A DNA stretch of 64,000 bases from Pantoea sp. (GCF_028283705.1 NZ_JAPWKD010000005.1:124001-188000); one strand, 5' to 3'; shown: positions 1 to 9,927, counted from the stretch's first letter. Program-made: numbers and translations. The notes: a model not told the origin generated them from the letters alone.

Positions 1-131
1 ACCGCAATGCGGGTAAAGAGTCGGCGCGCCCGGCACAGGCGAACAAAGGCCGGGCAAAACCTGCCAGCCAGCCTGCCGGTAACAGCGCGATGGGTGATGC
101 GCTGGCCGCTGCCTTCGGTAAAAAACGCTAA
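1..131 (+). CDS. tex: C-terminal end of Tex (YhgF) RNA-binding protein, partial
   Basis: Only the last 42 codons are in the window. They read as a basic, Ala/Pro/Asn-rich tail ending DALAAAFGKKR and a TAA stop at 129-131. This low-complexity basic tail fits the C-terminus of Tex/YhgF, an S1-domain protein. In E. coli tex lies a few genes upstream of bioH, which agrees with bioH, gntX and nfuA following here. No catalytic domain is visible, so the call rests on the tail and on synteny. Confidence 0.62.
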   Translation, partial: RNAGKESARPAQANKGRAKPASQPAGNSAMGDALAAAFGKKR

Positions 132-184
132 CAACCTGCCCTGAAATGCGCGGTGGCTGCCTGGTCACCGCGCACATCAGGTTG
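132..184 (+). terminator. Long stem-loop after tex
   Basis: CAACCTG (132-138) pairs with CAGGTTG (178-184), and inside it TGCGCGGTG (147-155) pairs with CACCGCGCA (166-174). The structure starts directly after the tex stop codon. There is no clear U-run, so it may be an mRNA-stabilising hairpin rather than an intrinsic terminator. Confidence 0.45.
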
Positions 185-257
185 ATAAATCTCCTCATCC
201 AGCTACGCTGAAAAAATCCGTGTGAAAAAATGACCTTCCGCGTGGCACAGCGATCTG

Positions 258-1946
258 ATGGATATTATCAACGCCTTACTTGATGAGATTTATGCAGGCA
301 CCTTCCCCGTGGCGGCCCGTGAGCGTCTGCTTTCCCATATTCGCGCCGCACGTGATACCGTCAAAATCCCGCGCAAACCGCACTGGGATGAAAAGGATGT
401 GGTGCTGATCACCTATGCCGATCAGTTTCGTGAGCCGGAAGTGCCCACGCTTGCCACCTTCTCCCGCTTTTACCAGCAACATCTGCAAGGCACCTTTTCG
501 TTGGTCCACCTGCTGCCGTTTTTTCCCTACTCCTCGGACGATGGTTTTTCGGTCATCGACTATCACCAGGTCAACCCGATTTGTGGCGACTGGCAGGATG
601 TGGCCGCACTGCATACCCATACCCGGCTGATGTTCGATTTCGTCTGTAACCATATGTCCGCACATAGCGCCTGGTTTCGTCATTTTCTGGCGCAGGACCC
701 CGGTTGGGATGACTTTTTTATCAGTATGCCGCCCGCGACCGATCTCAGTGCCGTGACCCGCCCACGCACATCACCACTGCTGACGCCGTTCACCATGGCC
801 GATGGTGCAACGCGTTTTATCTGGACCACCTTCAGCGCCGATCAAATCGATCTCAACTTCGCCAACCCGGAAGTGCTGATCCGCATGGTCAACGTGCTGC
901 TCGATTACCTGAAGAAAGGAGCCGACTATGTCCGGCTGGATGCGGTGGGCTATATGTGGAAAACGCCGGGGACGAACTGCATTCATCTGCCAAAAACCCA
1001 TCAGCTGGTGAAGCTGTTCCGCGCCATTGCCAATGTGGTCGCACCGGGGACAGTCATCGTCACCGAAACCAACGTGCCGCATAAAGACAACATCGGCTAT
1101 TTTGGCAATGGTCACGACGAGGCGCAGATGGTGTACCAGTTTTCGCTGCCGCCGCTGGTGCTGCACGCCATTCATTCCGGCTCCGGGCGCGCGCTGCGCC
1201 AGTGGGCCAGCTCGCTGGATCTCAGCAGCAATGACACCACCTTTTTTAACTTTCTCGCCTCGCATGACGGCATTGGCCTCAATCCGGCACGCGGTATTTT
1301 ATCTGAGGTGGAGATTGTGGCGTTGGTGCGCGATCTGGCGCTGGAAGGCGCGCTGGTGTCCTACAAAAACAATCCGGACGGCACCACCAGCCCGTATGAA
1401 ATCAACGTCACCTATCTTGATGCGTTAAATCTCCAGGATGACGATGACCACACGCGACTGCGCCGTTTTCTGCTGGCCCATGCCATCCTGCTGGTCTTTC
1501 CCGGGGTGCCCGCGATCTACATTCAAAGCATCCTCGGCTCGCGTAACGACAATGAAGGGGTGCGCGCTGCCGGACACAACCGCGCCATTAATCGTGAGAA
1601 ATACAGCTTACGTGAGATGGAGCAGTTCCTGAGTGGCGGCAATGCGCTGCGTCAGCAAGTGTTTGAACGCCTCAGCGCGCTGATTCAATTACGCATACGC
1701 CAGCCAGCCTTCCATCCGGACAACCCGATGACGCTGTTCGATAGCGATAACGCCTTGCTGGTGCTGCGCCGTCATAAGCCTGACAGCCAGGAAGGTTTAC
1801 TTTGCGTGTTTAATCTCAGCAGTCGCGAGGTTGAAACGACATTGCCGCAGGCGCGACATTTTCACGATTTGATCAGCGGTGAGAAGATTGATGGCGGCCA
1901 GCCTGTCAGACTGGTCGCCTGGCAATTTATGTGGCTACGTGGCTGA
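258..1946 (+). CDS. GH13 subfamily 18 glycoside phosphorylase (sucrose/glucosylglycerate phosphorylase-like)
   Basis: A 562-residue GH13 enzyme without signal peptide, so cytoplasmic. The expected catalytic set is visible: region II DFVCNHMS (about 127-134), nucleophile Asp228 in VRLDAVGYMW, general acid/base Glu270 in VTETNVPHKDN, and transition-state Asp337 in ASHDGIGL. The stretch WKTPGTNCIHLPKTH (234-248) is typical of the branch holding E. coli YcjM (glucosylglycerate phosphorylase) and sucrose phosphorylases. Such enzymes release alpha-glucose 1-phosphate from a glucoside using phosphate. The acceptor (fructose, glycerate or glycerol) cannot be read from the sequence. It stands alone between tex and bioH and its stop codon directly abuts the stop of the opposing DUF1471 gene. 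The Shine-Dalgarno sequence is weak. Confidence 0.82.
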   Translation: MDIINALLDEIYAGTFPVAARERLLSHIRAARDTVKIPRKPHWDEKDVVLITYADQFREPEVPTLATFSRFYQQHLQGTFSLVHLLPFFPYSSDDGFSVIDYHQVNPICGDWQDVAALHTHTRLMFDFVCNHMSAHSAWFRHFLAQDPGWDDFFISMPPATDLSAVTRPRTSPLLTPFTMADGATRFIWTTFSADQIDLNFANPEVLIRMVNVLLDYLKKGADYVRLDAVGYMWKTPGTNCIHLPKTHQLVKLFRAIANVVAPGTVIVTETNVPHKDNIGYFGNGHDEAQMVYQFSLPPLVLHAIHSGSGRALRQWASSLDLSSNDTTFFNFLASHDGIGLNPARGILSEVEIVALVRDLALEGALVSYKNNPDGTTSPYEINVTYLDALNLQDDDDHTRLRRFLLAHAILLVFPGVPAIYIQSILGSRNDNEGVRAAGHNRAINREKYSLREMEQFLSGGNALRQQVFERLSALIQLRIRQPAFHPDNPMTLFDSDNALLVLRRHKPDSQEGLLCVFNLSSREVETTLPQARHFHDLISGEKIDGGQPVRLVAWQFMWLRG

Positions 1947-2219
1947 TTACTTCTTATAAACGTCCGCTACGCCGCTGAACTTACCGTGTTCACGGCCCGC
2001 AATGATCAGATAATATTCCCCACCTTTTTCATCCGCCAGTTTCGACAGCTCTGCTTTAGCGTCCATTGGTGAAGTGGTTTCTGCCGTGGTGTTCACCGTA
2101 CCAATTTTTTTCAGATTCCATTCTTTGACTTGTTCTTTGGTGACCTCTTTGGCCGCCAATGCCGAGAAAGAAACTGCCCCCATTACCATTGCCGCCACAA
2201 CCATGTTAATAACTTTCAT
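1947..2219 (-). CDS. DUF1471 (YhcN/BhsA/McbA-type) small periplasmic protein
   Basis: A 90-residue protein with a cleavable signal peptide (hydrophobic core about 5-20, cleavage near ALA-A at 20-23). The mature part has the DUF1471 pattern: the segment around IGTVNTT, then SPMDAKAELSKLADEKGGEYYLI and a terminal DVYKK. Members are stress-induced envelope proteins (acid, peroxide, biofilm). The promoter lies in 2220-2332. It converges tail-to-tail, with no spacer, on the GH13 gene. A paralogue lies at 49404-49679. The family is clear; the individual role is unknown. Confidence 0.85.
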   Translation of the reverse strand: MKVINMVVAAMVMGAVSFSALAAKEVTKEQVKEWNLKKIGTVNTTAETTSPMDAKAELSKLADEKGGEYYLIIAGREHGKFSGVADVYKK

Positions 2220-2332
2220 CTTGTACCCTCACTTATTATTGGAGTTGCTGAGATGTAAGCAGAAGATTCATTTCAGAGGTAAAGCCGTTTTGCTTACCCG
2301 GAAAGTATTGACCTTCCCGGGAGAATTGCCAG

Positions 2333-3109
2333 TTAGCGCGGCAGGGAGTCGCTAAAGGTAAGAATATGCTGACAAAATGCATCGGGATGGGAAATGAACG
2401 GCGCATGGGCCGCTTTATCCATCACGACTGAGGGAGAGTGCGGCCAGCGGGTATCCAGTTCTGCCGCGATACGGCGCGGTACCAGGCCATCCAGATAACC
2501 ATACAGTCGCAGAAACGGCAGCCTGAGATCATCCAGCGCGCTACGTAAATCGCTGTGGCGCAGAATTTCCAGCCCCCCTTCCAGCACCGCCACGGAGGGC
2601 ATCGGCTGCGACAGGACGATTTCTTTTAGCTGACGTGCATCCTGACGGGCGCTTTCTGTGCCCAGCGTCTGCAAGGCCAGAAAGCGTTCTACGGTGCGCT
2701 GGAAATCGTTACTCAGCTGCTGCTGAAAACCGTGCAGGGTTTCGGGTTTGATACCCACCCATTCATCGCTGGCGGTAAAACGGGGCGAAGAGGCAACGCT
2801 AATCAACCCACTCACGCGTTCCGGCTGAGTGAGTGCCAGCTGGCTGGCGACCAGCCCGCCCAGCGACCAGCCCAGCAGCAGGCTGCGTTCGGGCAGATGT
2901 GCCACCAGTTGTTGTGCCATGGCGGGCAGCGTCAATGCGCCAAAGCCCTGACTGCGGCCAAAACCCGGCAGATCAACCAGATGCAAACGAAAATGCGGGC
3001 TGAGTCGCGGAATGATGTTTTGCCACACTTCGGCATTCAATCCCCAGCCGTGCAGCAGCACAAGATCGCGATCTCCCGTGCCTGTGGTGTGCCAGTAGAG
3101 CGAACTCAT
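2333..3109 (-). CDS. bioH: Pimeloyl-[acyl-carrier protein] methyl ester esterase BioH
   Basis: A 258-residue alpha/beta hydrolase that removes the methyl group from pimeloyl-ACP methyl ester, releasing pimeloyl-ACP for biotin synthesis. The triad falls where E. coli BioH has it: Ser82 in GWSLGG, Asp207 in GYLDGLVP, His235 in KAAHAPF. The oxyanion motif [12 protein letters not shown] is at 18-29. It is divergent from gntX, with only 34 bp between the two start codons, so the two promoters must overlap or lie inside the genes. This is the same arrangement as in E. coli. Confidence 0.96.
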   Translation of the reverse strand: MSSLYWHTTGTGDRDLVLLHGWGLNAEVWQNIIPRLSPHFRLHLVDLPGFGRSQGFGALTLPAMAQQLVAHLPERSLLLGWSLGGLVASQLALTQPERVSGLISVASSPRFTASDEWVGIKPETLHGFQQQLSNDFQRTVERFLALQTLGTESARQDARQLKEIVLSQPMPSVAVLEGGLEILRHSDLRSALDDLRLPFLRLYGYLDGLVPRRIAAELDTRWPHSPSVVMDKAAHAPFISHPDAFCQHILTFSDSLPR

Positions 3110-3143
3110 CGGTTACTATCCTGAAAGTGAAAAGGAGGTCGCT

Positions 3144-3821
3144 ATGCTATCAATCCCTGCCCTGTGTTGGCTATGCCGTCTGCCGCTACGGCTGGCGCAG
3201 CATGGCCTGTGCAGCAGCTGTTTGCGCCTGTTGCCTGCGTTACCGGAACTTTGTCCATGCTGTGGCTTAGCCGCGCGTGCCGATCAACCCTGTGGCCGTT
3301 GCCTGCAACGTCCTCCACCGTGGCAGTACCTGATTTGCGTCAGCGACTATCAACCCCCGCTCAGCCACTGGGTGCAACAGCTGAAGTTTTCCCGCGCTAC
3401 CGCACTCAGGGTGATGCTGGCGCGGCTGCTTTTGCTAAAGTGGTTAGCCATGCGGCGGCGTTATGCATTGCCTTACCCGGATATCATTCTCAGCGTCCCC
3501 CTGCACCCGCGCCGTCACTGGCAGCGTGGCTACAATCAGGCGGCGCTGCTGGCACAACCTTTGGCACACTGGCTGGGCTGCGATTATGTGGATGGCGTAC
3601 GCCGGGTACGCAAAGCGGCGATACAGCATGTATTGAGCGCTTCGGCACGCAGGAAGAACCTGCGTGGGGCATTTTGCCTTGAAATCCCGCTGCGTGGACG
3701 CCATATCCTGCTTATCGACGATGTGGTGACCACCGGCAGCACAGTGGCGGAAATCAGCCGCATGTTGCAGGCAGCGGGCGCTGCCAGCGTACAGATTGGA
3801 TGCCTGTGCCGTACCTTGTAG
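3144..3821 (+). CDS. gntX: ComF-family phosphoribosyltransferase-like protein GntX
   Basis: A 225-residue protein with an N-terminal zinc-ribbon made of Cys pairs (CWLC, CSSC, CPCC, CGRC within about the first 52 residues). A C-terminal phosphoribosyltransferase fold follows, carrying the PRPP loop LLIDDVVTTGST near 187-198. It is homologous to ComF and to E. coli GntX/YhgH, which is needed for use of DNA as a nutrient in E. coli. A strong Shine-Dalgarno AAAGGAGG precedes the ATG. The next gene, nfuA, follows after 58 bp. Confidence 0.93.
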   Translation: MLSIPALCWLCRLPLRLAQHGLCSSCLRLLPALPELCPCCGLAARADQPCGRCLQRPPPWQYLICVSDYQPPLSHWVQQLKFSRATALRVMLARLLLLKWLAMRRRYALPYPDIILSVPLHPRRHWQRGYNQAALLAQPLAHWLGCDYVDGVRRVRKAAIQHVLSASARRKNLRGAFCLEIPLRGRHILLIDDVVTTGSTVAEISRMLQAAGAASVQIGCLCRTL

Positions 3822-3879
3822 AGCGTCGGCGTTGGGCGTATTATAACCAACTAAATTAGTCAACTATTGAGCAATCGCC

Positions 3880-4455
3880 ATGATCCGTATTACTGATACT
3901 GCGCAAGAGCACTTCTCAAAACTTCTCTCAAAACAGGAAGATGGCACCCAAATTCGCGTATTCGTTATCAATCCGGGTACGCCAACCGCCGAGTGCGGCG
4001 TGTCTTATTGTCCACCCGATGCCGTGGAAGCGACTGATACCGAGCTGAAGTTTGAAAAGCTGTCAGCCTATGTTGACGAGCTGAGCGCTCCCTACCTGGA
4101 AGACGCGGAGATCGATTTTGTCACCGATAACCTCGGTTCCCAGCTGACGCTGAAAGCGCCGAACGCCAAGATGCGTAAAGTCTCTGACGATGCACCGATG
4201 GTGGAACGTGTTGAGTATCTGCTGCAGGCGCAGATTAACCCTCAGCTGGCGGGTCACGGTGGTCGCGTTTCGCTGATGGAAATCACCGATGACGGATATG
4301 CCATTCTGCAATTTGGCGGCGGCTGCAACGGTTGTTCGATGATTGACGTGACCCTGAAAGACGGTATCGAGAAAGAGCTGCTGGCAGCCTTCCCGGAATT
4401 GAAAGGCGTGCGCGATCTCACCGAGCATCAGCGCGGCGAGCACTCCTACTACTGA
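3880..4455 (+). CDS. nfuA: Fe/S biogenesis protein NfuA
   Basis: A 191-residue two-domain protein: a degenerate A-type (IscA-like) domain at about 1-95 and a C-terminal Nfu domain. The Nfu domain has the cluster-ligating motif CNGC at Cys149 and Cys152, inside [18 protein letters not shown]. Length and ending (GEHSYY) match E. coli NfuA. It carries a [4Fe-4S] cluster to client apoproteins under oxidative stress or iron limitation. A strong hairpin follows the stop codon. Confidence 0.97.
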   Translation: MIRITDTAQEHFSKLLSKQEDGTQIRVFVINPGTPTAECGVSYCPPDAVEATDTELKFEKLSAYVDELSAPYLEDAEIDFVTDNLGSQLTLKAPNAKMRKVSDDAPMVERVEYLLQAQINPQLAGHGGRVSLMEITDDGYAILQFGGGCNGCSMIDVTLKDGIEKELLAAFPELKGVRDLTEHQRGEHSYY

Positions 4456-4461
4456 TTCTTT

Positions 4462-4493
4462 GCGCGCGACAGCGACCCGACGCTGTCGCGCGT
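4462..4493. terminator. Bidirectional hairpin between nfuA and malQ
   Basis: A 13-bp GC-rich stem, GCGCGCGACAGCG (4462-4474) against CGCTGTCGCGCGT (4481-4493), with a six-base loop. It sits between two convergent genes. The T-rich stretch CTTATTT follows on the plus strand, so it can end nfuA transcripts and possibly malPQ transcripts. Confidence 0.75.
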
Positions 4494-4494
4494 C

Positions 4495-6549
4495 TTATTT
4501 CCCCCGGCGCCCGGCGCTCACTGCCTTCAGTAACCGCTGCACTTCCCCATCCGCAAACATCGTTTCCAGCGTGACGCTGAGTTTACGTCGCCAGTTGGGA
4601 TATTGTTCAACCGTGCCCGGCACATTCACCGGTGAGTCCATAGCCAACCAGTCTTCCGGTTGCAGGCCCAGCAGCGCGCTCTCGGTCGCGGCAAGAAAAC
4701 GGTGAATCGCCAGATTGAGCGTGGGTGACATCGCAAGTTTCGTTGCCTGCTTAGCGCTACGCGCCGCTAACGCACCCGCCTGATGCAACGCATCCAGCAG
4801 TGCCTGCTTCTGCTTTGCCCGCTGCTGTTGCAGGGATCGCAGCACGCTTTCGCCGGGATACAGCCCGAGTTCATTTCCCAGCAACAAATCACCTGCCTCC
4901 CAGAACCCGGTCAGCGTGGGCAGGTCATGGGTGCTGGCGCTGGCGATAGACTGGCGCGGATACTCGGCAGGCAGACGGTAGCTTTCATCGTGGTGTTGCT
5001 CAAACCACAGCACCTTCCAGGAAAAAATGCCGCTGTTGCGCAGCAGGCTGACAATTTCTTTGGGCACCGTCCCGAGATCTTCACCGATCACCATGCAGCG
5101 ATGGCGCTGACTCTCCAGAGCGAGGATCGCCAGCAGATCCTGTACCGGATAGGCGACGTACGCGCCTTTATCCGCCGTCTCCCCATAAGGGATCCACCAC
5201 AAACGCAGCAGTCCCATCACATGATCGATACGTAACGCGCCACAATCGCGCATATTCGCGCGCAACAGATCAATAAACGGCTGGTAGCCGCGCGCGCGCA
5301 TCACATGGGGATCGAGCGGCGGCAGCGACCAGTTTTGCCCAAGCGGGCCAAGGCGATCCGGCGGTGCGCCAACCGAGGCACGCAGCTTGTAGAGTTGCGG
5401 ATCCTGCCAGGTTTCCGCACTCCCCTGCGCCACACCGACTGCCAGATCGCGATACAGTCCCACCGTCATACCCAGCTGCTGGCTCCGTTGCCAGCAGCTG
5501 GCAAACTGCTGCTGTGCCAGAAACTGCAACCAGCTCCAGAACTGAATCTCGTCCTCATGCTGTGCGCACCACTGCTGTACTTCCGGCAACTGTGCGTTGC
5601 GCCAGCCTTCCGGCCAGCCGGTCCAGCCCCACGTCTGTTGATCCTCTGCACAGCGTTCAGCCTGAATACCGTCAAACGCCGCCTGATAGCGCAGGTGTTC
5701 GCCACCTTGCACCATAAACTGCTGAAATTCGTGCCTGTCATGCTGACGGAACGTCTGCCAGGCGAGACGCAGCGCATGGATTTTAAGCTCCGCTACCGCG
5801 CGGTAATCCACCCAGTCACTGGCACGGGCTTGCTCCAGTGCCCGGCGGGTTTTGCCACTTTTCCACCAGCGTTGTGCCGCGCTGCTACGCTGGAAATCCT
5901 CCAGCTGGCTGACATCGATATACAGCACATTCAGCCAGTAACGCGAGGTAGGACTGTAGGGGCTGGCCATCTCCGGCTGTGCAGGATAAAGCGCATGCAA
6001 AGGATTAAGGCCGACGAAATCACCGCCCTGCGCAGCCACTTGTTCCAGCATCCGCTCCAGATCGCCAAAATCGCCGATCCCCCAGTTTTGGTCGGAGCGC
6101 AGTGTATACAGCTGCACCAGCGCCCCCCAGCGTTTTTCTCCCTGCTCCAGCGGTGCAGGCAAATAACAACGACGTGGTGCGAGGATGATGCGTGTCAGCC
6201 ACTGCTGGCGGCCTTTGCGCAGGGTCAGCTGGTGATAGCCTTGCGGCAGACGCGGCGGCAGGCGCAACACCTCACCGCCCTGCACGCTGCCCTGCCACTG
6301 TTTTCCCTGTTCGGATATCAGTTGCCAGCTGAATTCACCGTTTCCCTGTGGCACCAACTGGCGTTTGGCCCGACCGGAAAACACCTGCACCGGTGGCAGC
6401 GGCGGCGTTTTGCCCGCCGGAGTCGCCATCACCTCAAGCAACGCGCGTTTGGTATCATCACTGATGGTTGCCGGTTCGCCTTTGGCGTTGATAAAACGTA
6501 ACGCGATACCGGCGTCTTGTGCCGCCTGATCCAGTTTGCTTAGCGTCAT
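4495..6549 (-). CDS. malQ: 4-alpha-glucanotransferase (amylomaltase) MalQ
   Basis: A 684-residue GH77 enzyme that disproportionates maltodextrins and releases glucose. GH77 landmarks are present: GIGDFGDL in the first third, and the catalytic segments ALRIDHVMGLLRLWWIP (nucleophile Asp), VIGEDLGTVP (acid/base Glu) and ASTHDLPTLTGFW (third Asp). The start at MTLSKLDQAAQ is chosen because GGAGAAACC precedes it and E. coli MalQ has about the same length (694); the open frame upstream is non-homologous and overlaps malP. It follows malP by 13 nt, so the two form one operon. Confidence 0.96.
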   Translation of the reverse strand: MTLSKLDQAAQDAGIALRFINAKGEPATISDDTKRALLEVMATPAGKTPPLPPVQVFSGRAKRQLVPQGNGEFSWQLISEQGKQWQGSVQGGEVLRLPPRLPQGYHQLTLRKGRQQWLTRIILAPRRCYLPAPLEQGEKRWGALVQLYTLRSDQNWGIGDFGDLERMLEQVAAQGGDFVGLNPLHALYPAQPEMASPYSPTSRYWLNVLYIDVSQLEDFQRSSAAQRWWKSGKTRRALEQARASDWVDYRAVAELKIHALRLAWQTFRQHDRHEFQQFMVQGGEHLRYQAAFDGIQAERCAEDQQTWGWTGWPEGWRNAQLPEVQQWCAQHEDEIQFWSWLQFLAQQQFASCWQRSQQLGMTVGLYRDLAVGVAQGSAETWQDPQLYKLRASVGAPPDRLGPLGQNWSLPPLDPHVMRARGYQPFIDLLRANMRDCGALRIDHVMGLLRLWWIPYGETADKGAYVAYPVQDLLAILALESQRHRCMVIGEDLGTVPKEIVSLLRNSGIFSWKVLWFEQHHDESYRLPAEYPRQSIASASTHDLPTLTGFWEAGDLLLGNELGLYPGESVLRSLQQQRAKQKQALLDALHQAGALAARSAKQATKLAMSPTLNLAIHRFLAATESALLGLQPEDWLAMDSPVNVPGTVEQYPNWRRKLSVTLETMFADGEVQRLLKAVSAGRRGK

Positions 6550-6562
6550 GGTTTCTCCGATT

Positions 6563-8968
6563 TTACCGCTTCGCCTGCCAGATGCGTTTCTGGTAATCAC
6601 GAATCGAACGGTCAGAACTAAACATTCCGGTGCGCGCCGTATTAAGGATGGCCGCTTTGGTCCAGGCTTCCTGATCTTTCCACAGCGCTTCCACCTGCTG
6701 CTGTGCCGCGATATAAGCATCAAAATCAGCCAGCACCAGCCAAGGGTCGCCATTTTTCGTCAGGCTGTCGAGCAGCAGATCAAAGGCATGTTTATCACCA
6801 TCGCTGAATTTGCCTCTCTCCAGCTCTTTCAGCAGGCCATCGAGATGTTTATTGGCCTTGCGCAGCTTTTTCGGGTGATACCCTTCCGCTTTCAGCGCTT
6901 TCACTTCATCCACGGTATGGCCAAAGATAAAGATATTTTCCGCGCCGACTTCCGCCGCAATCTCCACGTTAGCCCCGTCCAGCGTGCCGATGGTGAGCGC
7001 CCCATTCAGCGCCAGCTTCATATTGCCGGTGCCGGAGGCTTCATATCCGGCCGTGGAGATTTGCTCGGAGAGATCCGCCGCCGGGATCATTAGCTCAGCG
7101 GCGGTAATACGGTAGTCCGGGATAAACACCACCTTCAGCTTATCCCCCACTTTCGGGTCGTTGTTGACCACTTGAGCCACTTTATTGATGGCATAGATGA
7201 TGTTTTTCGCCAGGTAATACCCCGGTGCCGCTTTGGCCCCAAACAGGAACACCCGCGGCACGAAGTCCGGGTTGTGCGGATCGTCCCGCAGCTGGCGGTA
7301 ACAATGGAGAATGTGCAGCAGGCTGAGGTGCTGGCGCTTGTATTCATGCAGACGTTTGATCTGCACATCAAACAATGCCTCGGGGTTCACCTGAATGCCG
7401 GTCACCTGATGGATATACTCCGTCAGCTGTTGTTTGTTGGCCTGCTTGATTTTGCGGTACTTCTGGCGAAAGGCTTTTTTCGTCGCAAAGGGTTCCAGCG
7501 CTTTCAATGCGTCGAGATTGTTGGCCCATTCAACCTGCAAGGTTTCGTCGAGCAGCGCCGACAGACGTGGATTACATTGTTGCAGCCAGCGACGCGGTGT
7601 GATGCCGTTGGTGACGTTGTGGAACTTCTTCGGCCACAGCTGGTGATATTCCGGGAACAGATCGTTGACCACCAGCTCAGAATGCAGCGCCGCCACACCG
7701 TTGACGGCAAAACCGCTGACCACACACAGGTTCGCCATGCGTACCTGGCCATCCGCCACCACGGCCAGCTTGTGCCACACCGCCTCATCATCCGGCCATT
7801 GTCGCTGCACCAGCTTCTTCAGACGGCGATTAATTTCGCGGATAATTAACATATGTCGCGGCAGCAAGCTGCGCACCAGGCGCTCGTCCCAGCGCTCCAG
7901 CGCTTCCGGCATCAGCGTATGGTTGGTATAGGCAAAAACACGACTGGTGATGTGCCAGGCATCATCCCAGCTCAGCTGATGCTCATCCAGCAACAGGCGC
8001 AGCATCTCAGGAATGGCGATGGTCGGATGGGTGTCATTCAGCTGAATGACTTCATAATCCGGCAGCTCATGCACGGAACGCCCGGCCAGATGGTGACGCC
8101 GCAAAATATCCCCCACCGCGCAGGCGCACTGGAAATATTGCTGCATCAGACGCAGGCGCTTCCCTTCCTGATGATTGTCGTTGGGATACAGCACCTTGGT
8201 GAGTTTTGCCGCCTCGATACCCGGCTGCTCGGACTGAAGAAATTTACCGTCATTAAACAGGCTGAGATCAAACGGATGGTCGCTGGTGGCTTTCCACAGT
8301 CGCAGCGGCAGGGTGACGCCATTACGATAGCCCACCACCGGTAAATCCCAGGCCTCACCTTTCAGCCAGAAATCGGGTTGCCAGTAAAAACCCCCGCCCT
8401 CGGTTTTGACGACTTTACCGCCCATCCCCACCTGCACATCGTGCGCCGCGTTATGCCGGAACCATGGGTGACGATCACGTTGCCAGTCATCCGGCGCTTC
8501 TTTTTGCTGGCCGTCATCAAACGACTGGCGAAACAAACCATATTGATAATTCAGGCCATGCCCCATCGCCGCCTGGCCGACAGTGGCCATCGAATCCATA
8601 TAACAGGCGGCTAAGCGCCCCAGCCCGCCATTACCGAGCGCCGGATCGATCTCTTCTTCCAGCAACTCGCTCAGGGAAACCTGATGCGATGCCAGCGCAG
8701 CCTGAACATCGTCGTACCAGCCGAGGTTCATCAGGTTGTTGCCCGTCAGACGCCCTATCAAAAACTCCATCGATAAATAATTGACGTGGCGCTGGCCTTT
8801 GCGCGGCATCAGCGGGGGCTGCGTTGCCAGCAACTCCGCCAACGCAGCGCTCAGCGCCTGCCACCACTGATGCGGCGTCATTTGTTGTGCTGAAGAAAGA
8901 CCAAGATATTGCCACTGGCGAGTGAGAGCGGCGTCAAAGCGCGCTTTATTGAATTTTTGTTGCGACAT
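6563..8968 (-). CDS. malP: Maltodextrin phosphorylase MalP
   Basis: An 801-residue glycogen/starch phosphorylase-family protein, colinear with E. coli MalP (797). It shortens maltodextrins by phosphorolysis to glucose 1-phosphate. Characteristic stretches include [53 protein letters not shown] and the pyridoxal-phosphate site [15 protein letters not shown], with the lysine that binds the cofactor. Shine-Dalgarno GGAAGGGA lies upstream of the ATG. malQ follows in the same operon. Unlike E. coli, no malT lies next to it; glpR lies upstream on the same strand. Confidence 0.96.
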   Translation of the reverse strand: MSQQKFNKARFDAALTRQWQYLGLSSAQQMTPHQWWQALSAALAELLATQPPLMPRKGQRHVNYLSMEFLIGRLTGNNLMNLGWYDDVQAALASHQVSLSELLEEEIDPALGNGGLGRLAACYMDSMATVGQAAMGHGLNYQYGLFRQSFDDGQQKEAPDDWQRDRHPWFRHNAAHDVQVGMGGKVVKTEGGGFYWQPDFWLKGEAWDLPVVGYRNGVTLPLRLWKATSDHPFDLSLFNDGKFLQSEQPGIEAAKLTKVLYPNDNHQEGKRLRLMQQYFQCACAVGDILRRHHLAGRSVHELPDYEVIQLNDTHPTIAIPEMLRLLLDEHQLSWDDAWHITSRVFAYTNHTLMPEALERWDERLVRSLLPRHMLIIREINRRLKKLVQRQWPDDEAVWHKLAVVADGQVRMANLCVVSGFAVNGVAALHSELVVNDLFPEYHQLWPKKFHNVTNGITPRRWLQQCNPRLSALLDETLQVEWANNLDALKALEPFATKKAFRQKYRKIKQANKQQLTEYIHQVTGIQVNPEALFDVQIKRLHEYKRQHLSLLHILHCYRQLRDDPHNPDFVPRVFLFGAKAAPGYYLAKNIIYAINKVAQVVNNDPKVGDKLKVVFIPDYRITAAELMIPAADLSEQISTAGYEASGTGNMKLALNGALTIGTLDGANVEIAAEVGAENIFIFGHTVDEVKALKAEGYHPKKLRKANKHLDGLLKELERGKFSDGDKHAFDLLLDSLTKNGDPWLVLADFDAYIAAQQQVEALWKDQEAWTKAAILNTARTGMFSSDRSIRDYQKRIWQAKR

Positions 8969-9070
8969 ATCAATCCCTTCCGAATCCGGTAACGGTTAAG
9001 CGAAATTGGGGAGCGCAGGGCCATGGAAGGCCTGAATGGATAAGTAAAGACGGGGCAGGAGAAAAAAGCG

Positions 9071-9107
9071 ACAGAAAAACAAGGCGGGAGAGAAAAAAAG
9101 CCCGCCT
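9071..9107 (-). terminator. Rho-independent terminator after glpR
   Basis: Read on the minus strand, AGGCGGG (9107-9101) pairs with CCCGCCT (9088-9082), followed by TGTTTTT. It separates the glpEGR operon from malPQ, so malPQ needs its own promoter in 8969-9070. Confidence 0.7.
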
Positions 9108-9118
9108 GGCTGGAGGAT

Positions 9119-9877
9119 TTAGCAGAGTTCGAGCTGGACTTCGTGCTGCTCAATCACTTTCATCACGCTGGCGGGCGGTACGAGGTCAGTGTACAGATAG
9201 TCGATCAGACTCATGCTGCCCAGATTGACCATAGCGTTGCGGCCAAATTTCGAGTGATCCACCACCAGCATCACGCAGCGTGAGTTTTCAATGATGGCGC
9301 GTTTGGTACGCACTTCGTGGTAATCGAACTCCAGCAGCGAGCCATCCATATCAATACCGCTGATACCAAGAATGCCGTAATCAAGGCGGAACTGGGAGAT
9401 AAAGTCGAGAGTGGCTTCCCCCATGATACCGCCATCGCGGGTGCGGACTTCACCACCAGCGATGATGACGCGGAAATCAGGCTTCGCCATTAGCAACATC
9501 GCCACGTTGAGGTTATTGGTGACCACACGCAGATTGCTATGGTTCATCAACGCGTGGGCTACCGCTTCCGGCGTGGTCCCGATATCGATAAACAAGGTCG
9601 CGCCATCAGGGATCTGGCTGGCGACGCGCGCCGCAATGCGCGCTTTTTCCGCCGACCACATCATTTTGCGGTCCTGCCAGGCGGTGTTTTCTGAACTGGA
9701 TGGCAGCGCGGCGCCGCCGTGATGACGCTGAATTTTGTTCTGATCGGCCAGATCGTTCAGATCGCGCCGGATGGTTTGCGGGCTGACCTCAAAATGATCC
9801 ACCAGCTCTTCCGTGCTGACATATCCCTGACGCCGGACCAGATCGATAATGGCGTCATGACGTTGCGTCTGCTTCAC
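9119..9877 (-). CDS. glpR: Glycerol-3-phosphate regulon repressor GlpR
   Basis: A 252-residue DeoR-family repressor. An N-terminal winged helix (STEELVDHFEVSPQTIRRDL, about 21-40) is followed by a sugar-phosphate sensor domain with FIDIGTTPEAVAHAL and LLEFDYHEVRTKRAI. It is near-identical in layout to E. coli GlpR and releases DNA on binding glycerol 3-phosphate. The start is GTG at 9875-9877 with AGGAG nine bases upstream; this gives exactly the E. coli length. The open frame upstream overlaps glpG and is rejected. It is the last gene of a glpE-glpG-glpR operon. Confidence 0.96.
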   Translation of the reverse strand: MKQTQRHDAIIDLVRRQGYVSTEELVDHFEVSPQTIRRDLNDLADQNKIQRHHGGAALPSSSENTAWQDRKMMWSAEKARIAARVASQIPDGATLFIDIGTTPEAVAHALMNHSNLRVVTNNLNVAMLLMAKPDFRVIIAGGEVRTRDGGIMGEATLDFISQFRLDYGILGISGIDMDGSLLEFDYHEVRTKRAIIENSRCVMLVVDHSKFGRNAMVNLGSMSLIDYLYTDLVPPASVMKVIEQHEVQLELC

Positions 9878-9927
9878 ATCTCTCTCCTGTTCACGGCTGC
9901 ATGCCGCGATCTTCTTCTTTTTTGGTG

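Noticed and set aside
5305..6501. 398-codon plus-strand frame opposite malQ
   Set aside because: malQ is certain; the frame has no homology and arises from codon bias.
6550..6753. 68-codon N-terminal extension of malQ
   Set aside because: It overlaps malP, has no homology, and the internal ATG has a proper Shine-Dalgarno and fits MalQ length.
8969..9070. MalT boxes upstream of malP
   Set aside because: Only loose GGAGA/GGATA-like words were seen, with no convincing pair of direct repeats in the known arrangement.
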